Below are positions 8,625 through 16,419 of a stretch of 64,000 nucleotides of DNA, piece after piece. The notes beneath the pieces were generated by a model, which saw nothing but the letters and a program-made list of their open reading frames with translations, did no database searches and had not been told where the DNA came from. The DNA is from Azospirillum tabaci. Its GTDB lineage: Bacteria > Pseudomonadota > Alphaproteobacteria > Azospirillales > Azospirillaceae. Each line of letters begins with the position of its first letter. Position 1 is the first letter of the stretch. The translations under genes were made by a program, and so were the position numbers. The stretch lies in assembly GCF_014596085.1 (NCBI RefSeq), contig NZ_JACCJY010000018.1, positions 83,669 through 147,668 of the forward strand, written 5' to 3'.

Positions 8625-9935
8625 ATGAACTCGTCTCTCCTTGATGCCATAGCCCCCAAGCCGCTTGCGGAGCGGTTGCGCCCCAAGCGCCTTTCGGAAG
8701 TCATCGGCCAGGATCACCTGCTTGGGCCGGAGGGAGCTATCGGCAGGATGGTTGCGGCCAAGCGCCTATCCTCAATGATCCTTTGGGGGCCGCCGGGCGT
8801 CGGCAAGACAACCATCGCCCGCCTGTTGGCAGAAGCCGTCCGTGTCCATTATGAGACCCTTTCCGCGGTGATGGTCGGTATTCCTGAATTGCGGAAAGTC
8901 TTGGCACAGGCAAAGGAACGCCACAGTGCCGGTGCGTTGACGCTTTTGTTCGTGGATGAGATCCATCGCTGGAACAGGGCTCAACAGGACGCACTCCTTC
9001 CTTATGTGGAAGACGGAACCGTGACCCTTGTGGGTGCAACCACGGAAAATCCAAGCATGTCGTTGGTTGGGGCTTTGCTGTCTCGGACAACGGTCCTTGT
9101 GCTGAACCGATTCGACGACGAAGCTCTCGAGCAACTGATTCGGCGCTCCGAGGCCGAAGTCGGTCGAACACTTCCCGTCACCGACGAGGCTAGAGCGGCC
9201 CTCCGTCTGATGGCCGACGGCGATGGCCGCTATCTGATAAATTTGGTTGAGCAAATCTACGATCTTCGACCGCAAACGCCATTGGACGTCGCTGCCATCG
9301 GCGCAACGCTACAGAAGCGTGCCCCTCTCTATGACAAGGCGCAAGACGCTCATTACGGCCTCCTCAGTTGCTTCCACAAGGCGTTGCGAGGATCAGACGT
9401 TGACGCGGCCATGTACTACGCGGCGCGGATGATGGCTGGTGGTGAAGACCCCGGCACGATTTTCCGCCGGTTGGCCTGCTGTGCGTCGGAGGACGTCGGC
9501 ATGGCCGATCCTCAGGCACTGCCACAGGTGATGGCGGCCTGGGACGCTTTCGAGCGCATTGGGTGGCCCGAGGGACGCTTGTTCATGGGACAGGCCGTTG
9601 CCTATGTCGCTACGGCACCCAAATCGAACGCGGCTTACCTTGCCTTCAACGCGGCGCTTGAACTCGCGTCGTCGTCGGGATCGCTGGCCCCGCCAAAGCA
9701 TCTGATCAATGCTCCAACTAAAATGATGAAAGAAATGGGGTTCAAGGAGGGTTACAGGTATGACCATGATTGGCCGGAAGCCTTTTCCGGACAAGAGTTC
9801 TTCCCACCGGAACTCTTGAAAGCCGGCCGACCGGAATTCTACCAACCCAATGAGCGCGGCTTCGAGCGGGAAATCAAAAAGCGTCTGACCTACTGGGGAC
9901 GGCTTCGGGAAAAGAGGGGCAGCGATACAAGGTGA
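8625..9935 (+). CDS. rarA: Replacement RarA/MgsA AAA+ ATPase carried by the island
   Basis: Replication-associated recombination protein A, a clamp-loader-like AAA+ ATPase that acts at stalled forks and single-strand/double-strand junctions. The 436 residues are full length and intact: Walker A GPPGVGKTTIARLLA, Walker B LLFVDEIHRWNRAQQD, sensor 1 GATTENPSMSL, sensor-2/lid region, and the C-terminal tetramerisation domain with GEDPGTIFRRL, NAPTKMMKEMGF and RGFEREIKKRL. Composition is clearly lower in GC than neighbours (34 G+C in the 60 bases from 9361), indicating a different donor. ATG 8625 is chosen by homology; an in-frame GTG at 8568 is possible. It lies about 150 nt from the left junction and presumably supplies the function lost from the split gene. 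Confidence 0.93.
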   Translation: MNSSLLDAIAPKPLAERLRPKRLSEVIGQDHLLGPEGAIGRMVAAKRLSSMILWGPPGVGKTTIARLLAEAVRVHYETLSAVMVGIPELRKVLAQAKERHSAGALTLLFVDEIHRWNRAQQDALLPYVEDGTVTLVGATTENPSMSLVGALLSRTTVLVLNRFDDEALEQLIRRSEAEVGRTLPVTDEARAALRLMADGDGRYLINLVEQIYDLRPQTPLDVAAIGATLQKRAPLYDKAQDAHYGLLSCFHKALRGSDVDAAMYYAARMMAGGEDPGTIFRRLACCASEDVGMADPQALPQVMAAWDAFERIGWPEGRLFMGQAVAYVATAPKSNAAYLAFNAALELASSSGSLAPPKHLINAPTKMMKEMGFKEGYRYDHDWPEAFSGQEFFPPELLKAGRPEFYQPNERGFEREIKKRLTYWGRLREKRGSDTR

Positions 9936-10269
9936 CGGCGCATACTCGGGGGAAGGCTCATTCGTTCGGCCTCTCCGGAAGTGGGGTCGAACCGGGATAA
10001 CCGCATCTTCCGCTTGATACGCCGTCGCTGAGCATGGACGCGGGGCTGCTCATGTGGAGGCGAACGAAGTGAATCCGACCCTCAAGGTGTTGTCCGCTGT
10101 CAGTCCGGGAGGCCGGGCCGCAGGCCGGCTCCGACGCCAAGGCGGCTCCGGAACCGACGGCAGCTCCGGGACCGACGAGCGCGGCGCCGATCGCCAGAGC
10201 GACCGCGAGACCCGCCCACTGCGCGGCTCCCTGGGTGTCCACGCCTCGCCGCCTACGGCTTTGCCGGAC
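9936..10269. other. Non-coding stretch with decayed sequence downstream of rarA
   Basis: High-GC DNA with no credible intact gene. The minus strand holds an isolated hydrophobic run (QWAGLAVALAIGAALVGPGA) that may be a relic of a membrane protein. Composition returns from the lower GC of rarA to the host-like range, so a boundary between separately acquired segments may lie near 9940-10000. Confidence 0.4.
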
Positions 10270-10361
10270 CCGGCAGCGGGGCGTGGCGCCGGTTTCATCG
10301 GCCACGGCCAGGGGCAGGCGATGCGGTCGATCCTCGGGCGTTCGGGCAGGACCCGCGTCAT
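10270..10361 (-). pseudogene. Relic of a second ChrB-C-type chromate resistance gene
   Basis: From an ATG at 10361 the minus strand reads RPRIDRIACPW, the opening of the ChrB C-terminal domain (compare VQVDRIASAW in the intact chrB). It then jumps frame to LAVADETGATP, a stretch normally some 20-25 residues further on in that family. A deletion plus frameshift therefore destroyed it. It lies directly downstream of the SOD-rhodanese gene in the same orientation, so the two were probably one operon. Confidence 0.5.
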
Positions 10362-10384
10362 GGCGGTCATCCTTGTGCGAGAGG

Positions 10385-11326
10385 TCAGGACTTGGGCATC
10401 TTCGGCGCCCCCATGGCGCGCCAAGCCGCGATGCCCCCGGCGAGGGTGCGGGCAGGCACACCACGGCGCCGGAGTTCGGCGACCGCATCCTGGCTCACCT
10501 GGAAACCGTACACGCAGTAGACCAGCACCTCGCGATCCTTGGGCACACCATCGGCCCACTCCGCGATGCGGCGGGCGTCGTGATGAACCGCCATCGGGAG
10601 CATGTCCGGGGAACGCGCCAAGTCCTCGTCCCAGCAGACATCCAGCACGAGGATCTCACCACCCTCGATGGCTCGCCGGGCTTCACCAACGCTCATCGAC
10701 GGAACCTTGGTGGCGGACGGCAACGCCGGGCGAAGTCCCTCCACGGCGCGGTGGTAGCGTCCCTCGACGCGCTCCCAGGCGATGTTGCCCATGAAGGCGT
10801 CGACGTAGGCGGCGGCCTTGGCACCGAAGTCGAGGTGGTAGGCATGCTCGTACAGATCGAGCGCCAGCACCACGCGGCCGTCGGCGAGCGTGTGGGTGTG
10901 GTCGGCCGCCCAGACGTTCCGCAGCCGACCGTCCCGCTCCGACAGCGTCAGCAGCACCCAGCCGGACCCGCCGGCGAGCGCCTTGCCCATCGCGGCGAAC
11001 TCCCGCCGCCACCGTTCCACCGACCCAAAATCCCGCTCAAACGCGGTGGCGAGATCGCCTGCGGCATCGCCGGCCCCACCGAGGCTGTCGAAGTAAGCCT
11101 CGTGCAGGATCATCGAATTCGCGGCGATCAGTTCCTCGCGTTTCAGGCCGTTGATCACAAAGGTCGGCGCCGTGGCCCAGTCGAGCCGGGCGAGGTCGCC
11201 CTCGATGGCGTTCAGGCGACGGACGGCCCCGCCGTAGTTGTTCTCGTAGTGGCTGGCGAGCAGGCGTTCGGACAGGCCGTACAGCCGCGATGGCTTGAAC
11301 GGCAGCGGTGCGGCCTCGTAGGGCAT
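10385..11326 (-). CDS. Fe/Mn superoxide dismutase-rhodanese fusion (ChrC-ChrE-like)
   Basis: A 313-residue fusion. Residues ~1-205 are an iron/manganese superoxide dismutase domain. The four metal ligands can be placed as His in ASHYENNYGG, His in NSMILHEAYFDSL, and Asp and His in LDLYEHAYHLDFG. Residues ~215-313 are a rhodanese domain with LVLDVCWDED, active-site loop VYCVYGFQVS (catalytic Cys) and AGGIAAWRA. In Cupriavidus chromate operons SOD (ChrC) and a rhodanese (ChrE) are separate genes; here they are one polypeptide. The expected roles are detoxifying superoxide made during chromate reduction and handling chromium-thiol adducts. ATG 11326 has AGGAG 7 nt upstream. Divergent from chrB across a palindrome. 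No signal peptide, so cytosolic. Confidence 0.88.
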   Translation of the reverse strand: MPYEAAPLPFKPSRLYGLSERLLASHYENNYGGAVRRLNAIEGDLARLDWATAPTFVINGLKREELIAANSMILHEAYFDSLGGAGDAAGDLATAFERDFGSVERWRREFAAMGKALAGGSGWVLLTLSERDGRLRNVWAADHTHTLADGRVVLALDLYEHAYHLDFGAKAAAYVDAFMGNIAWERVEGRYHRAVEGLRPALPSATKVPSMSVGEARRAIEGGEILVLDVCWDEDLARSPDMLPMAVHHDARRIAEWADGVPKDREVLVYCVYGFQVSQDAVAELRRRGVPARTLAGGIAAWRAMGAPKMPKS

Positions 11327-11415
11327 GGCACATCTCCTGTGCACGCGCCGGAGCATCCGGCGCCACGCGAACCGTACCCCGGCGTCAGATTATGATACAA
11401 GTGTTGCATAGTTCA

Positions 11416-11428
11416 TATCTCTGAGATA
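11416..11428. promoter_or_regulatory. Palindrome in the chrC/E-chrB divergent region
   Basis: TATCTC-T-GAGATA is a perfect 6+1+6 palindrome located 11 nt before the chrB start and about 90 nt from the divergent SOD-rhodanese start. ChrB proteins act as chromate-responsive regulators in Ochrobactrum and Cupriavidus systems, so this is a candidate ChrB operator. An AT-rich segment just upstream (TTATGATACAAG) could hold promoter elements. Confidence 0.5.
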
Positions 11429-11438
11429 CAGGTGGCCG

Positions 11439-12455
11439 ATGAACGAAGCGCCCACCACCTCGGAGTCCCGGTACGCTTGGTTGCTGCTGGCCCACCAGCT
11501 GCCGCCGAAGCCCGCCTATTTCCGTGTGAAGGTCTGGCGCCGTCTCCAGGGGCTCGGTGCGGTGGCCATCAAGAACTCGCTCTACGCGCTGCCGGCCGGT
11601 GAGCAGGCCCGAGAGGACTTCCAGTGGCTGCTGCGCGAGATCACCGAGGGCGGCGGTGAGGCGGCGGTGTTCGAGGCGCGCTTCGTCGATGGCCTTACCG
11701 ACCCGGAGGTGCGGGCGCTGTTCGACAAGGCCCGCGACGCCGACTACGAGGCGCTCGCCGCCGACGCCCGCGAACTGGCCGAGGGGCTCGCCGCCGACCC
11801 GGATTTGTGGATCGCGCGCAAGGGCGACGTCCGGACTCAAGCGACCCGCCTGCGGCGCCGGCTGGCGGAGATCGTCGCCATCGACTTCTTCGGCGCGGGC
11901 GGCCGGGAACCGGCGGAGGGGCTGCTCGCCGGGATCGAGACCCGGCTCGCCGTGGCCGAACGCGACCCGGACCAGGAGGACACGACCATGGCCACCAAGG
12001 ACGTTGGGAAGCTGAAGGGGCGGACCTGGGTGACCCGCCGGGGCGTGCAGGTGGACCGCATCGCCTCGGCGTGGCTGATCCGGCGCTCCATCGACCCGCA
12101 AGCCCGCTTCAAGTTCGTGCCGGACAAGGGCTACGCGCCGGAACCTGGCGAGTTGCGCTTCGACATGTTCGAGGCGGAGTTCACGCACGAGGGCGACCAG
12201 TGCACCTTCGAGGTGCTGCTGGCGAAGCTCGTGCCGCCGGACCGCGCGCTCCAGGCGATCGCCGAGATCGTCCACGACATCGACCTGAAGGACGGCAAGT
12301 TCCAGCGCGAGGAGGCGGCCGGGATTCGGACGCTGCTCTCCGGCATCGCCGCGGCGACCGACGACGACGAACGCCGCCTGGAGCGCGGCGGCGCCCTGTT
12401 CGAGGATCTCTACCAACACTTCCGCAAAACGCGCGATCGAGGAGACGCTCGATGA
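11439..12455 (+). CDS. chrB: Chromate resistance regulator ChrB
   Basis: A 338-residue two-part protein. The N-terminal ~170 residues form the ChrB-N domain (WLLLAHQLPPKPAYFRVKVW, then AVAIKNSLYALP) and the C-terminal part is the ChrB-C domain, beginning VQVDRIASAWLIRRSIDP. ChrB senses chromate and controls chrA expression in characterised operons. AGGTGG (11430-11435) precedes the ATG. The stop overlaps the chrA start (ATGA at 12452-12455), giving translational coupling. Confidence 0.92.
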   Translation: MNEAPTTSESRYAWLLLAHQLPPKPAYFRVKVWRRLQGLGAVAIKNSLYALPAGEQAREDFQWLLREITEGGGEAAVFEARFVDGLTDPEVRALFDKARDADYEALAADARELAEGLAADPDLWIARKGDVRTQATRLRRRLAEIVAIDFFGAGGREPAEGLLAGIETRLAVAERDPDQEDTTMATKDVGKLKGRTWVTRRGVQVDRIASAWLIRRSIDPQARFKFVPDKGYAPEPGELRFDMFEAEFTHEGDQCTFEVLLAKLVPPDRALQAIAEIVHDIDLKDGKFQREEAAGIRTLLSGIAAATDDDERRLERGGALFEDLYQHFRKTRDRGDAR

Positions 12456-13855
12456 CCGAACAGGCCATCGCGGATACAGCCGTATCCGCGCAGAAGAACG
12501 GCGGGCATGGGGTGAGCCTCGGCGAGGCCACGCGGGTGTGGGCGCGGATCGCGGCGCTCAGCTTCGGCGGGCCGGCGGGGCAGATCGCGGTGATGCACCG
12601 CATCCTGGTGGACGAGAAGCGCTGGATCGGGGAGGAGCGGTTCCTCCACGCGCTGAACTACTGCATGCTGCTGCCAGGGCCGGAGGCGCAGCAACTGGCC
12701 GTCTACGTCGGCTGGCTGATGCATCGGACGCTGGGCGGCCTGATCGCCGGCATCCTGTTCGTGCTGCCCGGCGCCGTCGCAATCATGGCGCTGAGCCTGA
12801 TCTACGCCGCTTTTGGCAACGTCGGGCTGGTGCAGGGCTTGTTCTTCGGGCTGAAGGCGGCGGTGCTCGCCATCGTTCTCGAAGCCGTGGTGCGCATCGG
12901 GCGGCGGGCGCTGAAGAACCGGGTGATGCTCGGCATCGCCGCCGCCGCCTTCGTCGCCATCTTCGCCTTCGACGTGCCCTTCCCGGTCATCATCCTGGCG
13001 GCCGGTCTGATCGGCTTCGTCGGGGGGCGTCTGGGGCGTCCGGAATTCAGGGTGGGCGGCGGGCACGGGACGTCCGGCGGCGCGGTGCTGGCCGACGCCG
13101 ACAGCCGGCTCGGCGCCGGGACGCCGGTCCATGCCCGGCCGGCGGCCGGCCGGTCGCTGCGGGTCGGCGCCGTCGGGCTTGCCCTGTGGCTCGGCCCGGT
13201 GCTGGCGCTGCTGCTGGCCTTCGGCACGTCGGACGTATACAGCCAGATCGCCGTCTTCTTCTCCAAGATGGCCGTCGTCACCTTCGGCGGGGCCTACGCC
13301 GTGCTGGCCTATGTGGCGCAGCAGGCGGTGGAGCATTACGGCTGGCTGCAGCCGGGCGAGATGCTGGACGGGCTGGGCATGGCGGAGACGACGCCGGGGC
13401 CGCTGATCATGGTGGTGCAGTTCGTCGGCTTCATGGGCGCCTTTCGCGATCCGGGTACCCTGCCGCCGCTGCTGGCCGGCGCGCTGGGCGGGCTGCTGAC
13501 CACCTGGGTCACCTTCGCTCCCTGCTTCCTGTGGATCTTCCTCGGCGCGCCCTATGTGGAGGCGTTGCGCGGCAACCGCGCGCTGAGCGGTGCCTTGTCG
13601 GCGATCACGGCGGCGGTGGTCGGCGTCGTCCTCAATCTGGCCGTCTGGTTCGGGCTGCATGTGCTGTTCCACGAACTGCGCCCCCTGGCGGTGGGCGGCC
13701 TCAGCCTGGACCTCCCCGTCCTGTCGTCGCTCGACCCGGCGGCGGCGGTGCTCACCCTGGGGGCGGCGCTGGCGGTGTTCGTCCTCAGGATCGGGATGAT
13801 CCCGGTCCTCCTTCTGTGCGCGGCGGCCGGTCTTCTGCTGCGCGCCGTGCTCTGA
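12452..13855 (+). CDS. chrA: Chromate efflux transporter ChrA (long-chain CHR)
   Basis: Inner-membrane chromate exporter of the long-chain CHR family, 467 residues. Both CHR half-domains are present: the first has FGGPAGQIAVMH and MLLPGPEAQQLAVYVGW, and the second has FFSKMAVVTFGGAYAVLAY with AETTPGPLIMVVQFVGF. About ten hydrophobic helices are visible, with a polar linker (~190-230) between halves. ATG 12452 overlaps the chrB stop and has GGAG 7 nt upstream. Confidence 0.95.
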   Translation: MTEQAIADTAVSAQKNGGHGVSLGEATRVWARIAALSFGGPAGQIAVMHRILVDEKRWIGEERFLHALNYCMLLPGPEAQQLAVYVGWLMHRTLGGLIAGILFVLPGAVAIMALSLIYAAFGNVGLVQGLFFGLKAAVLAIVLEAVVRIGRRALKNRVMLGIAAAAFVAIFAFDVPFPVIILAAGLIGFVGGRLGRPEFRVGGGHGTSGGAVLADADSRLGAGTPVHARPAAGRSLRVGAVGLALWLGPVLALLLAFGTSDVYSQIAVFFSKMAVVTFGGAYAVLAYVAQQAVEHYGWLQPGEMLDGLGMAETTPGPLIMVVQFVGFMGAFRDPGTLPPLLAGALGGLLTTWVTFAPCFLWIFLGAPYVEALRGNRALSGALSAITAAVVGVVLNLAVWFGLHVLFHELRPLAVGGLSLDLPVLSSLDPAAAVLTLGAALAVFVLRIGMIPVLLLCAAAGLLLRAVL

Positions 13856-13891
13856 AAACGGACCGGAGGCGTCAGCGGAACAGCCCGAGCG

Positions 13892-14020
13892 TCTCCACCG
13901 CCTAGCCGAAGCTCTGCGGCAGCGTCGAGCGCGGGACCGCGGCGTGCTGCCGGCCCCAATCCCCGATGGTGCCCTCGTTCCACAGGATGGTGACCGCCGC
14001 GCTGAGGGCCATCGCCGGCC
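13892..14020 (-). pseudogene. Short C-terminal relic of an unidentified gene
   Basis: The minus strand from 14020 reads ALSAAVTILWNEGTIGDWG and continues to LPQSFG, then an in-frame TAG, then AVETLGLFR and a stop. It looks like the protein-like tail of a longer gene now truncated at its 5' side and carrying an amber codon. The family is not recognised. It separates the chromate and nickel/cobalt modules. Confidence 0.3.
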
Positions 14021-14055
14021 GGTCAACAGGACGGGAGAGCGGGAGCGGGCCAGCG

Positions 14056-15273
14056 TCAGGCCGGGCCATGGCCTCCGGAGAGCACGGCCAGCGTGATCCC
14101 AAGGCCCTGCAAGGCGTGGAGACCGACATAGAGGCCGACGAGCACGATCACGGCGCTCGACAGGTAGGGGGCGCGCCGGGCGAAGGTGCCGAAGGCGCTC
14201 GACCACCGGCGCTCGGCATGGCGCATGCCCAGCGCGGCGATCGCTCCGGCCGCCACCAGCGTCAGGGCCAGGCCGATGCTGAAGCACAGGACGAGCGCGG
14301 CACCGAGCGTCACCTCCTTGAGCTGGAGGCACAGCAGCAGGACGGTGATGGCCGCCGGGCAGGGGATCAGCCCGCCGGTCAGACCGAACAGCACGATTTG
14401 CCCGGTGGTGACATGCCGGCCGGCGAAACGGCGCTGGATGTCGCGGGCGTGCGCCCGCTCATGGGCGTCCTGGAAGCCGTCCGGTCCGAGGTCGAGCGCT
14501 CCGGCCGTTTCATGAGCATGATCGTGCCCGTGGTGATGATGGTGGCCATGGTCATGACCGTGGGCCGCCTCATGGCGATGCGTGTGCTCGACGAAGCGCA
14601 CGGGATGCTCGTGCACATGGCCGCCGTGTCCGACCCGGACGGTGGCGACGAACGCGTGCGGTTCCGGGATCTCATCGACCGATTCGAGGAAGCCGCCGGC
14701 ATTCAGGAAGGCGAAACCCTGCTGCGTGCCATCGGGCCGCAGCGTCTCCACGGTAACGGTCGAGGCATCCGGCTCCGGGACCGGCCGGCCCCGCCGTTCG
14801 AAACGGATGCGGAAGCGTGGCGGGACGCCGTCCTCGAAGATTTCAAGACTCAGCGCATCGCCATGGCCGGTGTCGATGCGGTGCGCCGCTCCGTCATGGG
14901 AATGACCGTGCCCGATCGCCTCCTGCCGCTGCTCCCGCCAGGTCCGCACCGCCATCCACAGCGCCACCGCGACGATCAGCGCCGCCGAAGCGAGTTGGAA
15001 GTAAGGTTCGGTCGTTTCGGCGCTCCAGCCCTGGCCGATCCACATTCCCGCCAGGGCGACCGCCCAAACCACCAGCGTGTGGGACACGGTGGCGGCCAGT
15101 CCGAGCAGAACCGCCTGGGTGACGGTGCCGCGGATGGCGACGATGAAGGCCGCCATCATGGTCTTGGAATGACCCGGCTCCAGCCCGTGCAGCGCGCCGA
15201 GCAGGATGGCGCTCGGGATGAACAGCCAGGCGTTGGCGGCGCCCTGCTGCAGGAGGGCGGAGAAGTCGGGCAT
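14056..15273 (-). CDS. rcnA: Nickel/cobalt efflux protein, RcnA type
   Basis: Inner-membrane Ni2+/Co2+ exporter of the NicO/RcnA family, 405 residues. The N-terminal half has ALLGALHGLEPGHSKTMMAA, the family signature. A long cytoplasmic loop contains an extreme His-rich run (HRHEAAHGHDHGHHHHHGHD) for metal capture, preceded by a beta-rich insert. The second half has FGLTGGLIPCPAAITVLLLC. The gene is 9 nt downstream of the FrmR/RcnR-family regulator in the same orientation, forming a two-gene operon. The large insert before the His run is longer than in E. coli RcnA. Confidence 0.9.
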   Translation of the reverse strand: MPDFSALLQQGAANAWLFIPSAILLGALHGLEPGHSKTMMAAFIVAIRGTVTQAVLLGLAATVSHTLVVWAVALAGMWIGQGWSAETTEPYFQLASAALIVAVALWMAVRTWREQRQEAIGHGHSHDGAAHRIDTGHGDALSLEIFEDGVPPRFRIRFERRGRPVPEPDASTVTVETLRPDGTQQGFAFLNAGGFLESVDEIPEPHAFVATVRVGHGGHVHEHPVRFVEHTHRHEAAHGHDHGHHHHHGHDHAHETAGALDLGPDGFQDAHERAHARDIQRRFAGRHVTTGQIVLFGLTGGLIPCPAAITVLLLCLQLKEVTLGAALVLCFSIGLALTLVAAGAIAALGMRHAERRWSSAFGTFARRAPYLSSAVIVLVGLYVGLHALQGLGITLAVLSGGHGPA

Positions 15274-15282
15274 CGAAGGTCC

Positions 15283-15552
15283 CTACAGGTATTTGGTGAT
15301 CGCCTTGAACTCGGCGATCGAAGCCCGCGTCTCGGCGGGCGTGGCGTCGACCGCGGCGTCCAGGCAGTGGTCCAGATGGTCGTGGATGAGCACCTTCTTG
15401 GCCTCGCGCACGGCGCTCTCCACCGCATGCAGTTGCTGGGCGATGTCGAGGCAGGGCCGACCGGATTCGATCATCTCGATGACGCCGCGGAGGTGCCCGT
15501 CGGCCCGCTTGAGGCGCTTGACGATGTCGGGATGGCTGTGATGCGTGTTCAT
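15283..15552 (-). CDS. FrmR/RcnR/CsoR-family metal-responsive repressor
   Basis: An all-helical 89-residue regulator. These proteins bind DNA as tetramers and release it on metal binding. By eye alignment, the metal-site positions are Cys34 (GRPCLD), His59 and Cys63 (DHLDHC), with His-rich residues at the extreme N-terminus (NTHHSH). C-H-C is closer to CsoR/InrS than to the C-H-H of E. coli RcnR, but the genomic partner rcnA argues for Ni/Co sensing. The ATG at 15552 directly abuts an inverted repeat with a C-tract core at 15563-15576. Confidence 0.9.
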   Translation of the reverse strand: MNTHHSHPDIVKRLKRADGHLRGVIEMIESGRPCLDIAQQLHAVESAVREAKKVLIHDHLDHCLDAAVDATPAETRASIAEFKAITKYL

Positions 15553-15562
15553 GATGGAGTCG

Positions 15563-15576
15563 TATCCCCCTGGATA
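15563..15576 (-). promoter_or_regulatory. Candidate operator of the FrmR/RcnR-family repressor (site 1)
   Basis: TATCC-CCCT-GGATA, an inverted repeat around a C-tract, ends 10 nt upstream of the repressor start codon. Operators of RcnR/CsoR-family proteins are typically G/C-tracts flanked by A/T inverted repeats. The core ATCCCCCTGGAT is almost identical to a second site at 15676-15687. Confidence 0.65.
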
Positions 15577-15672
15577 GGATAGAGTCAAGGTCTCGCCGGC
15601 AGCGGTCAAGTCTCCCCGCTTTCCCTTGATTCGCAGGCCTATAGGTCGACACTGACGGCAGCACCATCTTGC

Positions 15673-15695
15673 TTGATCCCCCCGGATGGGATCAA
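15673..15695 (+). promoter_or_regulatory. Candidate operator of the FrmR/RcnR-family repressor (site 2)
   Basis: TTGATCCC (15673-15680) and GGGATCAA (15688-15695) form a perfect 8-bp inverted repeat enclosing CCCGGAT. The embedded ATCCCCCCGGAT differs from site 1 by one base. It faces the decayed His-rich secreted-protein gene at 15703, so the repressor probably once controlled both directions. Confidence 0.6.
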
Positions 15696-15702
15696 CGCCG
15701 GG

Positions 15703-16060
15703 ATGTCTGGCCTCACCAGTTCCCCCTCCGCCATGGTATCGATGCCGACCGCGCTCCTGCCAACCCTCCTGCGACGTCTCACCGTGCTGATGGTGGCGGT
15801 CGGCGTCGTGGCCTTCCCCAGCCACGCCGTGCCGACGAGCGGCGTGGCGGATGGTGCGCTGCCGTGGGCGGATGCCGGCGGGGACGGCGGACACAGCCAT
15901 GACGACGATGCGGAGGGGCGCGACCGCCCAGGCCGGGCATAGCCACAGCCACAACCCGGCGGACGACTCCCACGACACCCTGGCGTCCGGTTCCCTTTTG
16001 CCGGCGACGGCCGATGAACCCACCGGTGCGTGGCACCGGGGTGGGCACGACCGGAACGCC
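15703..16060 (+). pseudogene. Decayed gene for a His-rich secreted protein
   Basis: The ATG at 15703 opens a frame with a plausible signal peptide (LLRRLTVLMVAVGVVAFPSHA), then GGHSHDDDAEG before running into a stop at 15940-15942. Protein-like sequence resumes in another frame as AQAGHSHSHNPADDSHDT and DEPTGAWHRGGHDRN. A single frameshift near 15920 explains the break. Position next to the Ni/Co operators suggests a periplasmic metal-binding accessory. Confidence 0.45.
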
Positions 16061-16419
16061 GGTCACGGTCACCGCCCATACCGCGACGACGACCAGGATC
16101 AGCCAGAGGTCATCGTTCTTCATGAGAGGTCTCCTGCGTTCCGCGCCCATGTCCGCCGCCGAGCGCGATAATCGGCAGCGACTGGATCAACTGGAGCGCG
16201 ATGATGGTGAAGACGTGCATGGCCGCGCCCAGCGCCGCGACGACACAGGGCCGGTCCATGCGGGTGCCGCGCCGACGCCACATGCCCCAGCCTGCCAGTC
16301 GACCATCGGTGTCTCAGCCGTGGTCGGGCGCGGCGCGACAGCGGTGTGCGGACAACGCCGTAGGCGGCGACCGGGATGGCGACGGCGAAAACCGTCGCGC
16401 CAACGCCAACCAGCGCCAT
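16023..16419 (-). pseudogene. Decayed small membrane-protein genes
   Basis: The minus strand keeps a transmembrane run (MALVGVGATVFAVAIPVAA) from 16419. It loses frame, then resumes in a frame ending at 16110 with CVVAALGAAMHVFTIIALQL and IQSLPIIALGGGHGRG. The ATG of a second small frame (KNDDLWLILVVVAVWAVTV) overlaps that end at 16123 and loses protein character after about 34 residues. This looks like two adjacent small membrane proteins broken by indels. Families not recognised. The rest of 16420-16783 shows nothing else credible. Confidence 0.35.
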
